From an uncultured Thermomicrobia bacterium (GTDB lineage: Bacteria; Chloroflexota; Chloroflexia; Thermomicrobiales; JALYUS01), in assembly GCA_937968015.1 (NCBI GenBank), contig CALBSO010000023.1, positions 16,418-80,417 of the forward strand: a stretch of 64,000 nt of DNA, written 5' to 3'. The notes below the pieces were generated by a model, which was not told the origin of the DNA, searched no databases, and saw nothing but the letters and a program-made list of their open reading frames with translations. This document shows, piece by piece, positions 8,103 through 16,785 of the stretch; position 1 is the first letter of the stretch; every line of letters begins with the position of its first letter. The translations under genes were made by a program, and so were the position numbers.

Positions 8103-9998
8103 ATGTTCAATGACGAGACGAAACGCATCGGGGCAGTGACGCGTCGCCGCTTCCTCGCCGTCATGGCGGGCGCGGCGGCCGGCGCGGCCCTCGCCGCGTG
8201 CGGCGGCGGCAATGCGACCGACACGCCGAAGGCGGCCGCGAACCCGACGACTGCGGGGGGCGCACCAACGACCGCCGCCGGACAGCCGACGAAAGCCCCC
8301 GCGACGACGAGCAAGGCGGGCAATAAGGAGTTCCACTCCGCCTGGCCGTATGAGGTGCCCCCGACGGGCAACCTCAACATGATCCAGAGCATCGCGCACA
8401 CGATTATGCAGCCACCGAACATCTACGCGGACCTGATCATCGAGCCGTTCGCCATGTATTACTGGAAAGAGAATAAATGGCTGCCCCTGATGGCGACGGA
8501 CTGGAAATTCGTCAATGGCGATACCTTCACGGTCAATCTACGCAAGGGCGCGAAGTGGAGCGACGGCAAAGACTTCACCTCGAAAGACGTGCTCAGCACC
8601 TTCTGGTGCATGCGCATCCTGTCCCAGTCGGTCTGGAAGTATGTGGACAAGATTGACGCGCCGGACGCATATACCGTCAACTTCCACATGAAACAGCCCT
8701 CGACGGTCGTGCAGCGATACGTGCTCCGCACGAACACGGCCTCGGACGTCACCTACGGCCCGTGGGCGAAGCGCGCGCAGGACCTCTTCAATGGCGGCAA
8801 GACGATCAGCGACCCCGAAGGGAAGCAGCTCCTGCAGGAGTTCACGAACTTCAAACCGGACAGCATTATCGCCAGTGGCCCCTTCAACATTGACGTCAAG
8901 AGCATCACGAACGCGCAGTTCACGATGCCGAAGAACCCGACCGCCTGGAACGCCGATCAGGTGCAGTTCGACAAGATCGTCAACTTCAACGGCGAGACGC
9001 CGGACATCACCCCGGTTGTGCTCAGCAAGGACGTGGACTACGCCACGCACGGTTTCCCGCCGACGACCGATCAGGCGATGCAGCAGGCGGGTATCCGCGT
9101 CATCCGGCCGCCAGTTTATTCCGGTGGCTCGCTCTTTATCAACTTCGACAAACTGGGCAATATCCTGGGTGATAAGCGCGTGCGGCAGGCGATGGCGATG
9201 GCGATTGATCGCGACCAGAACGCCAAGGTGACGTACGCCAACTCCGGCAAGGGCGTCAAGTACATGACGGGGATGAGCGATATCCTCGTTCCCAAGTGGA
9301 TATCCGACGCGGATGTTAAGACGCTCAACCCGTACCCGTATGATCCGACCAAGGCGGCGAGTATCCTCACGGACCTGGGCTGGAAGAAGGGCGGCGACGG
9401 CGTCTGGGCGACGAAGGACGGCCAGCGTGCCGAGTTCGAACTGCTTACCCCGGCAGAATTCGTGGACCAGTCCACCTCCGCGCAGAACAGCGCCGAGCAG
9501 TTGACGAAGTTCGGCTTCAAGACGGTCGTGCGCGCTGTCACGTACACGCAGCATCCGGTGGATATTGACAAGGGCAACTTCCAGTTGGCGCAAGCCGGCT
9601 GGGGGGCGAGCACGAATCCGCACCCATTCTTCTCATACGACACGGCATTGTTCCTGCACAACACCCGCGCCGTGAACAACGGCGGCAAGGGGCAGGCCTT
9701 CCCCCTCAAGCAGAAGACGGACGTGGCGGGGGATGTGGACCTCGAGAAACTGACGCTCGATTCCGCCGACGGCCTCGATGAGGGGGCGCAGAAGGCAAAT
9801 GTGACGAAGATCGCCAGGGTCTTCAATGAACTCCTGCCGATCATCCCCATCTACGAGCGATACGGCAACAATGCCGTGCTCGAGGGGGTGCGCGTGCAGC
9901 CATGGCCGCCGGATGACGATCCGATCCTGCAAAACGCGCCCTACGCGGACGGCATCGTCACGATGCTCATGCTTACGGGGCGGCTGAAGCCGGTCTGA
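8103..9998 (+). CDS. ABC transporter substrate-binding lipoprotein (DppA/OppA, SBP family 5)
   Basis: The 631-residue exported protein has an N-terminus with a twin-arginine-like VTRRRFLAVMAG, a hydrophobic stretch and a lipobox LAAC, followed by a Thr/Pro/Ala-rich linker, so it should be lipid-anchored outside the membrane. Family-5 binding-protein motifs follow: KWSDGKDFTSKDVLSTF and NFDKLGNILGDKRVRQAMAMAIDRDQ. ATG 8103 has GGAGG 7 nt upstream; an in-frame ATG at 8031 would add sequence coded by a repeat element and is rejected. It captures peptides or similar solutes for the upstream permeases. A terminator hairpin follows the stop. Confidence 0.92.
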   Translation: MFNDETKRIGAVTRRRFLAVMAGAAAGAALAACGGGNATDTPKAAANPTTAGGAPTTAAGQPTKAPATTSKAGNKEFHSAWPYEVPPTGNLNMIQSIAHTIMQPPNIYADLIIEPFAMYYWKENKWLPLMATDWKFVNGDTFTVNLRKGAKWSDGKDFTSKDVLSTFWCMRILSQSVWKYVDKIDAPDAYTVNFHMKQPSTVVQRYVLRTNTASDVTYGPWAKRAQDLFNGGKTISDPEGKQLLQEFTNFKPDSIIASGPFNIDVKSITNAQFTMPKNPTAWNADQVQFDKIVNFNGETPDITPVVLSKDVDYATHGFPPTTDQAMQQAGIRVIRPPVYSGGSLFINFDKLGNILGDKRVRQAMAMAIDRDQNAKVTYANSGKGVKYMTGMSDILVPKWISDADVKTLNPYPYDPTKAASILTDLGWKKGGDGVWATKDGQRAEFELLTPAEFVDQSTSAQNSAEQLTKFGFKTVVRAVTYTQHPVDIDKGNFQLAQAGWGASTNPHPFFSYDTALFLHNTRAVNNGGKGQAFPLKQKTDVAGDVDLEKLTLDSADGLDEGAQKANVTKIARVFNELLPIIPIYERYGNNAVLEGVRVQPWPPDDDPILQNAPYADGIVTMLMLTGRLKPV

Positions 9999-10010
9999 TC
10001 GGTACGGTGA

Positions 10011-10042
10011 GCCCCCTTCCCCACAACAGTGGGGGAGGGGGC
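10011..10042. terminator. GC-rich hairpin after the ABC operon
   Basis: GCCCCCTTCCCCAC (10011-10024) pairs with GTGGGGGAGGGGGC (10029-10042) with one wobble and a 4-nt loop. It is 12 nt past the binding-protein stop, so it probably ends the operon. There is no U-run. Similar G/C-block hairpins recur at 46201, 46775 and 49586, so it may also be a copy of a dispersed element. Confidence 0.6.
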
Positions 10043-10077
10043 TTGTCCCAGCACAAAATCAGTTCGGTCGGGTTCAT

Positions 10078-10340
10078 GCGTCATGTACGATTTCCTCGGC
10101 ACTCGCTCAATCAACTCATGCATCGGCGTGAGGTCGTGCAAACTCGCGGACAGGAGATCGAAGGCGACCGGGATGCCCGCCGGGGTGCAAACAAGATACG
10201 GTCGCCAACCAAAGAACTTCTCCTCCTTCGCCGCGCAGTAGCCGTAATATTCGTCTCCCCGCACCTTGCGGCAGCGCGGCGCGCACTCGGTCGCAGACCG
10301 GCAGGGGCAGGCTGTCCACGACGAACACCTGCCCGGTGGC
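10078..10340 (-). pseudogene. Decayed DDE transposase fragment (IS982-like)
   Basis: One minus-strand frame encodes FVVDSLPLPVCDRVRA (about 10328-10280), the segment around the first catalytic Asp. The adjoining frame then encodes GDEYYGYCAAKEEKFFGW and TPAGIPVAFDLLSASLHDLT (about 10258-10090). Both pieces are typical of one IS982-family transposase but are in different frames, and both the N-terminal half and the rest of the catalytic core are missing. It is therefore frameshifted and truncated. No terminal inverted repeats were found. Family assignment rests on motif recognition only. Confidence 0.65.
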
Positions 10341-10515
10341 GAAGACTGCTCACTTTCCCCTCGGCAGCGAGCGCTCACTTCGTGCGCTGATCGCGCAGAA
10401 GTGCCGCTCGCTTACCCCGCGCGTGAATAGCGCGGCGCACACCGAGTGCGCCGCGCTGTGTCGACTTGCTTTCACCTGTCGCCGTGATCGCGACGAGAGA
10501 CGAATCGCATGGCGC

Positions 10516-10544
10516 TTGACAAGGTTCACGTTCGCCAGTACATT
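10516..10544 (+). promoter_or_regulatory. Predicted promoter of the BNR-repeat/MoaD-like operon
   Basis: A perfect -35 TTGACA (10516-10521), a 17-bp spacer and TACATT (10539-10544, 4 of 6) form a good sigma70-type promoter about 75 nt before the predicted start at 10628. Confidence 0.55.
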
Positions 10545-10545
10545 T

Positions 10546-10559
10546 AGAACGTACGTTCT
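10546..10559. promoter_or_regulatory. Perfect palindrome at the transcription start, candidate repressor operator
   Basis: AGAACGTACGTTCT is a perfect 14-bp palindrome. It starts directly after the predicted -10, so a bound dimeric repressor would block initiation. Its form resembles TetR-type operators, but the cognate regulator is unknown. Confidence 0.5.
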
Positions 10560-10627
10560 GGACGGGCGCGCATTGATGCGCGCCGACTTCCCGGTCGGTT
10601 TGACAGAAACGCAGAAAGGGGTGAGCG

Positions 10628-11740
10628 ATGAGCGGGGTGCGAGTTCTGGTCGGCACGCGCAAGGGCGCGTTCATCTTGACATCGGACGGCAGGCGAGCGG
10701 AGTGGGACATCACGGGCCCTCATTTTGCGGGCTGGGAAGTCTACCATCTCAAGGGATCGCCCGTTGACCCGAACCGGCTCTATGCATCGCAGTCCAGCGG
10801 CTGGTTCGGGCAGATGATCCAGCGCTCCGACGATGGCGGCAGGACGTGGGAGCCGGTCAGTAACCAGTTCACGTACGACGGCGCCCCCGGCACGCACCAG
10901 TGGTACGACGGCACGCAGCATCCGTGGGAATTCGCGCGCGTCTGGCATCTCGAACCGTCGCTGACCGACCCGGAGACCGTCTACGCCGGGGTGGAAGACG
11001 CGGCATTGTTCCGCTCGGCCGATGGCGGGCAGACGTGGCAGGAACTCTCCGGACTGCGCGAGGCCTCGGGGCATCTCTGGCAACCGGGTGCCGGTGGGAT
11101 GTGCCTGCACACGATCGTGCTCGATCCGCGCCATGCCGGGCGGATCTTCGTCGCCATCTCCGCCGCGGGCGTGTTCCGCACCGACGATGGCGGCACGACG
11201 TGGCGGCCGGTGAATCGCGGCCTGCGATCCGACTACATCCCTGACCCGGTTGCCGACATCGGCCACTGCGTCCACAGCGTCGCCATGCACCCGTCGCGTC
11301 CGGACGTGCTCTTCATGCAGAAGCATTGGGACATCATGCGCAGCGACGACGCCGGCGATTCGTGGCACGAGGTGAGCGGGAATCTGCCGAGCGATTTCGG
11401 CTTCCCGATCGCCGTCCACGCGCACGAGCCGGAGACGATCTACGTCGTGCCGATCACGAGCGACTCCGAGCATTACCCGCCCGACGCGAAACTGCGCGTC
11501 TACCGCAGCCGGACAGGCGGCGATGAATGGGAAGCGCTCACGGACGGCCTGCCACAAAGCGACTGCTACGTCAATGTATTGCGCGACGCGCTGGCGGTGG
11601 ACACACTCGATGCGTGCGGCGTGTACTTCGGCACCACGGGCGGGCAGGTCTACGCATCCGCCGACGCCGGAGACAGCTGGGCCGCCATCGTGCGCGACCT
11701 TCCGGCCGTGTTGTCCGTCGAAGTGCAGACGCTGCCATGA
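10628..11740 (+). CDS. BNR/Asp-box repeat protein (sialidase-like or VPS10-like beta-propeller)
   Basis: This is a 370-residue protein without an obvious signal peptide. At least five Asp-box (BNR) motifs of the form S/T-x-D-x-G-x-S/T-W are visible: SDDGGRTW, SADGGQTW, TDDGGTTW, SDDAGDSW and SADAGDSW. They are spaced as in the blades of a six- or seven-bladed propeller. Such proteins include sialidases and non-catalytic propellers annotated as WD40/YVTN/BNR-like; no sialidase catalytic set is evident, so a binding or scaffolding role is equally possible. A strong ribosome site (AAAGGGGTGAG) precedes ATG 10628. The stop overlaps the MoaD/ThiS-like gene (ATGA at 11737), so the two proteins should be made together. 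Confidence 0.85.
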   Translation: MSGVRVLVGTRKGAFILTSDGRRAEWDITGPHFAGWEVYHLKGSPVDPNRLYASQSSGWFGQMIQRSDDGGRTWEPVSNQFTYDGAPGTHQWYDGTQHPWEFARVWHLEPSLTDPETVYAGVEDAALFRSADGGQTWQELSGLREASGHLWQPGAGGMCLHTIVLDPRHAGRIFVAISAAGVFRTDDGGTTWRPVNRGLRSDYIPDPVADIGHCVHSVAMHPSRPDVLFMQKHWDIMRSDDAGDSWHEVSGNLPSDFGFPIAVHAHEPETIYVVPITSDSEHYPPDAKLRVYRSRTGGDEWEALTDGLPQSDCYVNVLRDALAVDTLDACGVYFGTTGGQVYASADAGDSWAAIVRDLPAVLSVEVQTLP

Positions 11741-12033
11741 TCCGCGTCGAGCTCCCACCCCACCTGCGGATCCTGGCGCGCGTCGCCGGAGAGGTAGAAC
11801 TGCACGTTGAGGGGTCGGTGACGCAGCGCTCGGTCCTCGACGCACTCGAGGCCGCCTATCCGATGCTGCGCGGGACGATCCGCGACCACGTCACGCAGCA
11901 GCGCCGACCATTCTTGCGGTTCTTCGCCTGCGCGCAGGACCTGTCCCACGAGTCGCCGGACGCGCCGCTCCCCGACGCGGTCGCGATGGGGATCGAGCCG
12001 TTTCTGGTCATGGGGGCCATAGCGGGCGGCTAG
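11737..12033 (+). CDS. MoaD/ThiS family sulfur-carrier-like protein
   Basis: This is a 98-residue ubiquitin-like protein: an N-terminal beta strand (MIRVELPPHLRILARVAG), the helix SVLDALEAAYPMLRGTIRD, the conserved RPFLRFFACAQDL segment and a C-terminus ending in Gly-Gly (FLVMGAIAGG). In MoaD and ThiS the C-terminal GG is adenylated and thiocarboxylated to donate sulfur, so a carrier role is plausible, but no MoeB/ThiF or MoaE partner is nearby. It is translationally coupled to the BNR-repeat gene, which suggests a dedicated function distinct from molybdopterin synthesis. Confidence 0.75.
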   Translation: MIRVELPPHLRILARVAGEVELHVEGSVTQRSVLDALEAAYPMLRGTIRDHVTQQRRPFLRFFACAQDLSHESPDAPLPDAVAMGIEPFLVMGAIAGG

Positions 12034-12218
12034 CGAGGAGAGAAGAGCGGTAATCACCAGAAATATCTCCCGCGCCTCATCCGCTTTCGGCGAACAAGAT
12101 CGGCAACGGCTGTCCCATAGATTTTGCATGGTGATTGACACCGAGACCGTTGTGACAGGATGAGGGCAGGTCCGAATGGCCTGCCCCGCTCTATCTCGAT
12201 GTGCTGACCCCGGAGCGA

Positions 12219-13916
12219 TCAGCGACCCGCGGCGATGCCGGCGCCACCGAACGGATCCGCGCCGCCGTAGCGCAGCCCCGTCGCGGGATCAACCGTCACG
12301 CCGGTTGGGCTGGCGAAGCCGCGTGGCGAGAACGAAACTTCCACATCCATCACGTTGTGCCCCATCGCCCGTAGTTTCGCCCGGGTTGCGGCGGGTACAC
12401 GATCATCCACGAGCAGTTCCGGCCCCGCGCAATCTATCAATGGCGCGCCACACGCGGCGGCGATATCCAGGTCGAAGTCGATCGTGTCCAGCGCCATCTG
12501 CATGCAGGTGTCCATGATCCGGCGGCCACCCGGCGCGCCGACCGCGAGCACCGGCACGCCGTCCCGCACCGCGATCACGTGTGCCATGCTCGATGCCGGG
12601 CGCTTCCCCGGTCGGATCTCATTCGGCCCACCGGGAACCGGATCGAAGAGGTTCATGTTGTCATTGAGGAGTACACCCGTCCCCGGCACTGTCACCGCCG
12701 AGCCAAAGATCAGCGTCAGCGTCTGTGTCAGCGAGACCATGTTGCCGTCCCGGTCCACGACGGAGAGATGCGTCGTGCAGCCGCCATCCGCCGGAACTTC
12801 GACGCGCTGCTCGACGCGCCCGCGCGTAATCCCCTCGCCAGGCTTCGGTTGCGAGGCATGGTGCGGATCAATCTCCACCCGGCGGTGCGCCGCGTACTCC
12901 TTGGAGGTGAGCATCTGCCAGTCAACATCGTTAAAATCCGGATCGCCGACGTAGGCGAAGCGATCCGCATAGCCACGGCGGCTCGCCTCAGCGATCTGAT
13001 GGAGTGTCGTCGCGGTATTGCAACCGGTGGCGCGGAGGTCGAACCCATCGAGGATATTGAAAGCCTCACCGATCGTGACGCCCCCCGCCTGGTGGGGAAG
13101 GAGGACAAGTTCGACATCGCGATAGTTGAGTACGAGCGGGTCCGCAATGGTTGGGGCGTACCGCGCGAGATCGTCGGTGGTCAGGATGCCGCCGAGTTTG
13201 TCCATATGCGCCGCGATTCGTTCGGCGGTCTCACCCCGATAGAAGCCCTCCGCTCCTTGTTTGGCGATGCGCCGTAGCGTATTGGCGAGGTCAGGTTGCG
13301 CGATGCGCGGGAGCGGCTTGCCGAAGAGCGGTGCGGGTGCGATGCCATCGCGGAGGAAGATGCGCGCGGTCTCCGCGTCCCGCTTGATGATTGGCTGCTG
13401 TGAGGCGAGGAGCATCCCGCAGTACCAATCCACCGGGAAGCCCTGCTCCGCGAAGTCAATTGCAGGAGCGATCGCCTCGCCGATCTCCTTTGTGCCGAAC
13501 CGCTCCAGCGCGAGCGCCATCCCGGCGACCATCCCGGGCACGGCGACGGAGCGCGGCCCGTACGCATTCGCCTCATCCTTGATGCCCGTGAAGCCGACAG
13601 CATCCGCTCGCGCGCCCTCGGTCAATTCGTACATGTCCGGTTTCGCGGCCTGTGGCGCGCGACTGAAGTAGTCAATGACGTGGCGCTCGCCGCCCGCCAT
13701 CTGAATCGTCATGAAGCCGCCGCCACCGATGCCGCTCATCCACGGTTCAATGACGCCGATCGCGAAGGCCGCCGTCACCGCCGCGTCTACCGCATTGCCT
13801 CCCCGATCGAGGATGTCGAGCGCCGCTTCTACGGCCCATGGATGCTTCGCGGCAACCATGGCGTTCCGGGACACCGCGAGATCGCGGGAGAGACGGAGTG
13901 TCGTCCGTGCATTCAT
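12219..13916 (-). CDS. ggt: Gamma-glutamyltransferase (Ntn hydrolase)
   Basis: This 565-residue proenzyme is the last gene of the long minus-strand operon. It shows MVAAKHPWAVEAALDILDRGGNAVDAA and GIGGGGFM at the N-terminus. The autoprocessing site is at Thr381 within GGCTTHLSVVDRDGNMVSLTQT; cleavage before the first Thr of TTH would create the small subunit with Thr as nucleophile. Further family motifs are SSMAHVIAVRDGVPVLAVGAPGGRRI and the C-terminal ATGLRYGGADPFGG. It hydrolyses or transfers gamma-glutamyl groups, as in glutathione breakdown. There is no signal peptide, so it is probably cytoplasmic. ATG 13916 follows AAAGGAACG; the frame extends to 13961 without a ribosome site. Confidence 0.92.
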   Translation of the reverse strand: MNARTTLRLSRDLAVSRNAMVAAKHPWAVEAALDILDRGGNAVDAAVTAAFAIGVIEPWMSGIGGGGFMTIQMAGGERHVIDYFSRAPQAAKPDMYELTEGARADAVGFTGIKDEANAYGPRSVAVPGMVAGMALALERFGTKEIGEAIAPAIDFAEQGFPVDWYCGMLLASQQPIIKRDAETARIFLRDGIAPAPLFGKPLPRIAQPDLANTLRRIAKQGAEGFYRGETAERIAAHMDKLGGILTTDDLARYAPTIADPLVLNYRDVELVLLPHQAGGVTIGEAFNILDGFDLRATGCNTATTLHQIAEASRRGYADRFAYVGDPDFNDVDWQMLTSKEYAAHRRVEIDPHHASQPKPGEGITRGRVEQRVEVPADGGCTTHLSVVDRDGNMVSLTQTLTLIFGSAVTVPGTGVLLNDNMNLFDPVPGGPNEIRPGKRPASSMAHVIAVRDGVPVLAVGAPGGRRIMDTCMQMALDTIDFDLDIAAACGAPLIDCAGPELLVDDRVPAATRAKLRAMGHNVMDVEVSFSPRGFASPTGVTVDPATGLRYGGADPFGGAGIAAGR

Positions 13917-13929
13917 CAGTTCGTTCCTT

Positions 13930-14751
13930 TCAGCGGGCCGGCTGGTGTGCCCAATCGGCATTTGCCGTCACCGTGTCGTAGTGCTTAATGAAAGCGGCGG
14001 CGAAGCCGACGATCCGCTCGATCCAAATCCGGCCGCGCTCCGCGGAGGACTCGCGCTGGCTGCCCGTCACGCCATTCGGCGCGACTTCGTCGCTGTCGAG
14101 GTAGACCGTCCCGCTCACCGACTGGCCGGGCACGGTAATTTTGCTGTAATTCTGCACTTGCCACCCCGCGAACGGCTGATAGCCACCCGCCTCCATCCGC
14201 TCGCGCACGACGTCGTCAGGGAACATCGCCATCATCGCGGAGGTCTCCGGTTCGGCGCCGTGGCCATATGCGGTCGCTGCGTCCTCATAGGTGTCCCGCA
14301 TCAGGCCATAACCGAGATTCCAGGGATAAATGCTGCCGATGACGATACCGTGCGCCGCCTTCAGTTCCCGCGCCACCTGCTCGCAGACCGGTTCGTTGCC
14401 GCCGTGGTTATCCACGAAGATGAACCGGCGAAATCCTTGCGCGAGGAGCGATTGGCAGACATCGCGGATGACGTTCGCCAGCGTCTCCTGCCGCACGGGG
14501 ATCGTGCCGGCGAACTTGCGGAAGACCGCCGAGCAGCCATAGTTGATGCCCGGCAGGACGTAGGCGTCCGTTTGCTCGGCGGCGTGGAGCGCCACGTACT
14601 CGGCGACCATGTTGTCCGCATTGACCGGCAGATGCGGCCCGTGCTGCTCGATGGTGCCAATCGGCAGGAGCAGTACCGGATTCCGCGGCACGATCTCCGC
14701 CACTTCCGCCCAACTCATCCGGCCGAGTTCCACCGTGCGCCGCTGTGCCAT
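13930..14751 (-). CDS. Creatininase family amidohydrolase
   Basis: The 273-residue protein contains the creatininase metal-binding patterns PIGTIEQHGPHLPVNAD (Glu, His and Asp ligands, near residues 30-46), PGINYG and FVDNHGGNEP. Family members open small cyclic amides such as creatinine or process formamidopyrimidine and mycofactocin-type substrates, using two divalent metals. AAAGGAACATCAC precedes ATG 14751. It lies 13 nt upstream of ggt and just downstream of a binding-protein-dependent importer, so the substrate is probably an imported cyclic or amide compound (inference). Confidence 0.88.
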   Translation of the reverse strand: MAQRRTVELGRMSWAEVAEIVPRNPVLLLPIGTIEQHGPHLPVNADNMVAEYVALHAAEQTDAYVLPGINYGCSAVFRKFAGTIPVRQETLANVIRDVCQSLLAQGFRRFIFVDNHGGNEPVCEQVARELKAAHGIVIGSIYPWNLGYGLMRDTYEDAATAYGHGAEPETSAMMAMFPDDVVRERMEAGGYQPFAGWQVQNYSKITVPGQSVSGTVYLDSDEVAPNGVTGSQRESSAERGRIWIERIVGFAAAFIKHYDTVTANADWAHQPAR

Positions 14752-14828
14752 GTGATGTTCCTTTCCCTGTGTGTATCAACGACCAAGAACGCTGTCTGTC
14801 ACTGAGAGTCGTCGGTTTTGCAAAGGTC

Positions 14829-15734
14829 TTATCCCGTTCCCCGCAGGCGGGGATCGAGCACATCACGCAACCCATCACCGAGCGTATTGAGGGCCATAAT
14901 CGTCAGCCCCACCGCAGCGGCGGGTGCGATCAATAAGACCGTGTTCGTCTCCATGAAATCGCGCGCGGCGGCAACCATGTTGCCCCACGACGGCGTCGGT
15001 GGCTGCGCGCCTAGCCCGAGGAAGGAGAGCCCCGCCTCCACGAGAATCGCGAAGCCGAGGCTGAGAGAGATCTGCACGAGAATCGGAGCCAGCACATTGG
15101 GCAGCACCGCCGTGCGGATGATGTATGGGTCGCGTGCGCCGATCACTCGCGCTGCTTGGATGAATTCCGCCTCCCGAACTGAGAGTGTCGTGCCATAGAC
15201 AATGCGAACGAACCGCGGGATATAGACGACCGCAATGACGATGATGATGTTGCGGATGCTCGGCCCGAGTACCGACACAATCGCGATCGCGAGGATGATC
15301 GTCGGGAAACTGAGCAGCACCTCCATCGCGCGCATAATGATCGTCTCAACCCAGCCCCGGTAATACCCGGCGACAAGCCCGAGCCAGACGCCTGCGAAGG
15401 TGGCAATGACGACCGAGGCTGCCGCGACGCCGAGCGAGATGCGCCCCGCGTAGAGTAGCCGACTGAGGACATCGCGCCCGAAATCGTCCGTGCCGAGGAA
15501 ATATGCGCGACCCGGTTGGAGGAGCGGCTTTGCCAGTTGCGCCGCCGGATCGTGGGGCGCGATCAGGGGCGCTCCGATGGCGACCGCGCCGATCAGGATG
15601 AGGAAGACGCCGCAGACCGTGACCCGTGGGTTCCGCAGTGCGCGGGAGAGCATTGTATTCCGATCTCGCGTCCGCGCCGACGCCATTTCGCTGTTCAGGC
15701 GATCGTGCAGGACGACTTCTTCTCGTGCAGCCAT
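14829..15734 (-). CDS. Peptide-type ABC transporter permease (DppC family)
   Basis: This 301-residue permease has the DppC pattern: an N-terminal helix VTVCGVFLILIGAVAIGAPL, the motif FLGTDDFGRDVLSRLLYAGRISL, and the coupling loop EFIQAARVIGARDPYIIRTAVLPNV. ATG 15734 is preceded by AGGAGCG; the longer frame to 15791 overlaps the upstream permease. It ends with DVLDPRLRGTG, the usual tail. It belongs to an importer set with the two genes upstream; no ATPase gene accompanies them. Confidence 0.9.
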   Translation of the reverse strand: MAAREEVVLHDRLNSEMASARTRDRNTMLSRALRNPRVTVCGVFLILIGAVAIGAPLIAPHDPAAQLAKPLLQPGRAYFLGTDDFGRDVLSRLLYAGRISLGVAAASVVIATFAGVWLGLVAGYYRGWVETIIMRAMEVLLSFPTIILAIAIVSVLGPSIRNIIIVIAVVYIPRFVRIVYGTTLSVREAEFIQAARVIGARDPYIIRTAVLPNVLAPILVQISLSLGFAILVEAGLSFLGLGAQPPTPSWGNMVAAARDFMETNTVLLIAPAAAVGLTIMALNTLGDGLRDVLDPRLRGTG

Positions 15735-15744
15735 GGGCGCGCTC

Positions 15745-16689
15745 CTATTCGTGCCGGATGCGGGGGTCGAGCACGCCGTAGGCGAGATCAACGAGCAAGT
15801 TAATCAGGATAGTCAGCACGGCGATCACGAGCACAACCCCCTGCACGACAGGATAGTCCCGCGAGCGGACGCCGGAGAGCAGTAGTGAACTGAGGCCCGG
15901 CCATCCGTAGATCGTCTCCACGATCACCGTCCCGCCGAGCAAGGATGCCAGCTCCAGCCCGGTAACGCTGACCACCGGATTGACCGCGTTCCGCAGCGCG
16001 TGCCGCAGGAGAATAACCCGCTCCCCGAGACCCTTCGCGCGGGCGGTACGAATGTAGTCCTGCCGGATCACTTCGAGCATCGCCGAGCGCGTCATCCGCA
16101 GGATAACAGCGGTTGTGGACGCGGCGAGCGTCACCACCGGCAAGACAAGCAACGTGATATGCTGCCCCGGATTCTCCTGCCACGAGACGAACTGGCTCGG
16201 TGGCAACCAGTGGAGTTTCAAGGCGAAGATCAGCAGCAGGACGCTCCCGACGACGAAACTGGGCAGCGACAATCCCAGCATCGCCGCGCTACTGAGCGTG
16301 TAATCCTCCGTGCGGTTGGCCCGGAGCGCGGCGATGATCCCCAGCGGGATGCCGACGAGGAGCGAGATGAACGTGGAAAGGACGATCAATTCGATCGTGT
16401 TGCCGATCCGCTGCCGCACATCCGTCAGCACCGGTCGGCCGCTGAGAATTGAGGCGCCGAAATCACCGCGCACGATGTGCCCCATCCATCGCCCATATTG
16501 GATCAGCAGCGGGCGGTCGAGGCCCAACTGATGACGCACCGTCGCCACCTGCTCCCCCGTCGCGTTCTCGCCGAGAACGGCTCGTGCCGGATCGCCCGGC
16601 ACGAGCCGGAGCAGAAGGAAAACGATCGTTGCCACGCAGAAAACCTGCACGACGAGGTAGATTATCCGGCGCGCAAGATAGCGTCCCAT
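15745..16689 (-). CDS. Peptide-type ABC transporter permease (DppB family)
   Basis: This 314-residue membrane protein begins MGRYLARRIIYLVVQVFCVATIVFLLLRLVPGDPARAVLG, the DppB signature with PGDP, and contains several membrane helices. Its EAA-like coupling loop is DYIRTARAKGLGERVILLRHALRNAVNPV. GAGGAGC lies upstream of ATG 16689. Its stop is 10 nt before the DppC partner. It forms the channel for the second importer of this operon. Confidence 0.92.
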   Translation of the reverse strand: MGRYLARRIIYLVVQVFCVATIVFLLLRLVPGDPARAVLGENATGEQVATVRHQLGLDRPLLIQYGRWMGHIVRGDFGASILSGRPVLTDVRQRIGNTIELIVLSTFISLLVGIPLGIIAALRANRTEDYTLSSAAMLGLSLPSFVVGSVLLLIFALKLHWLPPSQFVSWQENPGQHITLLVLPVVTLAASTTAVILRMTRSAMLEVIRQDYIRTARAKGLGERVILLRHALRNAVNPVVSVTGLELASLLGGTVIVETIYGWPGLSSLLLSGVRSRDYPVVQGVVLVIAVLTILINLLVDLAYGVLDPRIRHE

Positions 16690-16718
16690 CTGTCGCTGTG
16701 CTCCTCAACGGGTTCGAG

Positions 16719-16785
16719 GTGCGGAGTTCGAAGAAGATCACGCACCACTCCGAACTCCGCACCTCGAACCTCGAACCCTCTACTT
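16719..16785. repeat. Inverted heptamer repeat element
   Basis: The left arm (GGGTTCGAGGTGCGGAGTTCG) and right arm (CGAACTCCGCACCTCGAACC, then CTCGAACCC) are complementary over about 20 bp around a short loop. The arms are built of TTCGAGG- and TGCGGAG-like heptamers. The element fills the gap between the binding-protein gene and the DppB permease. Confidence 0.7.
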
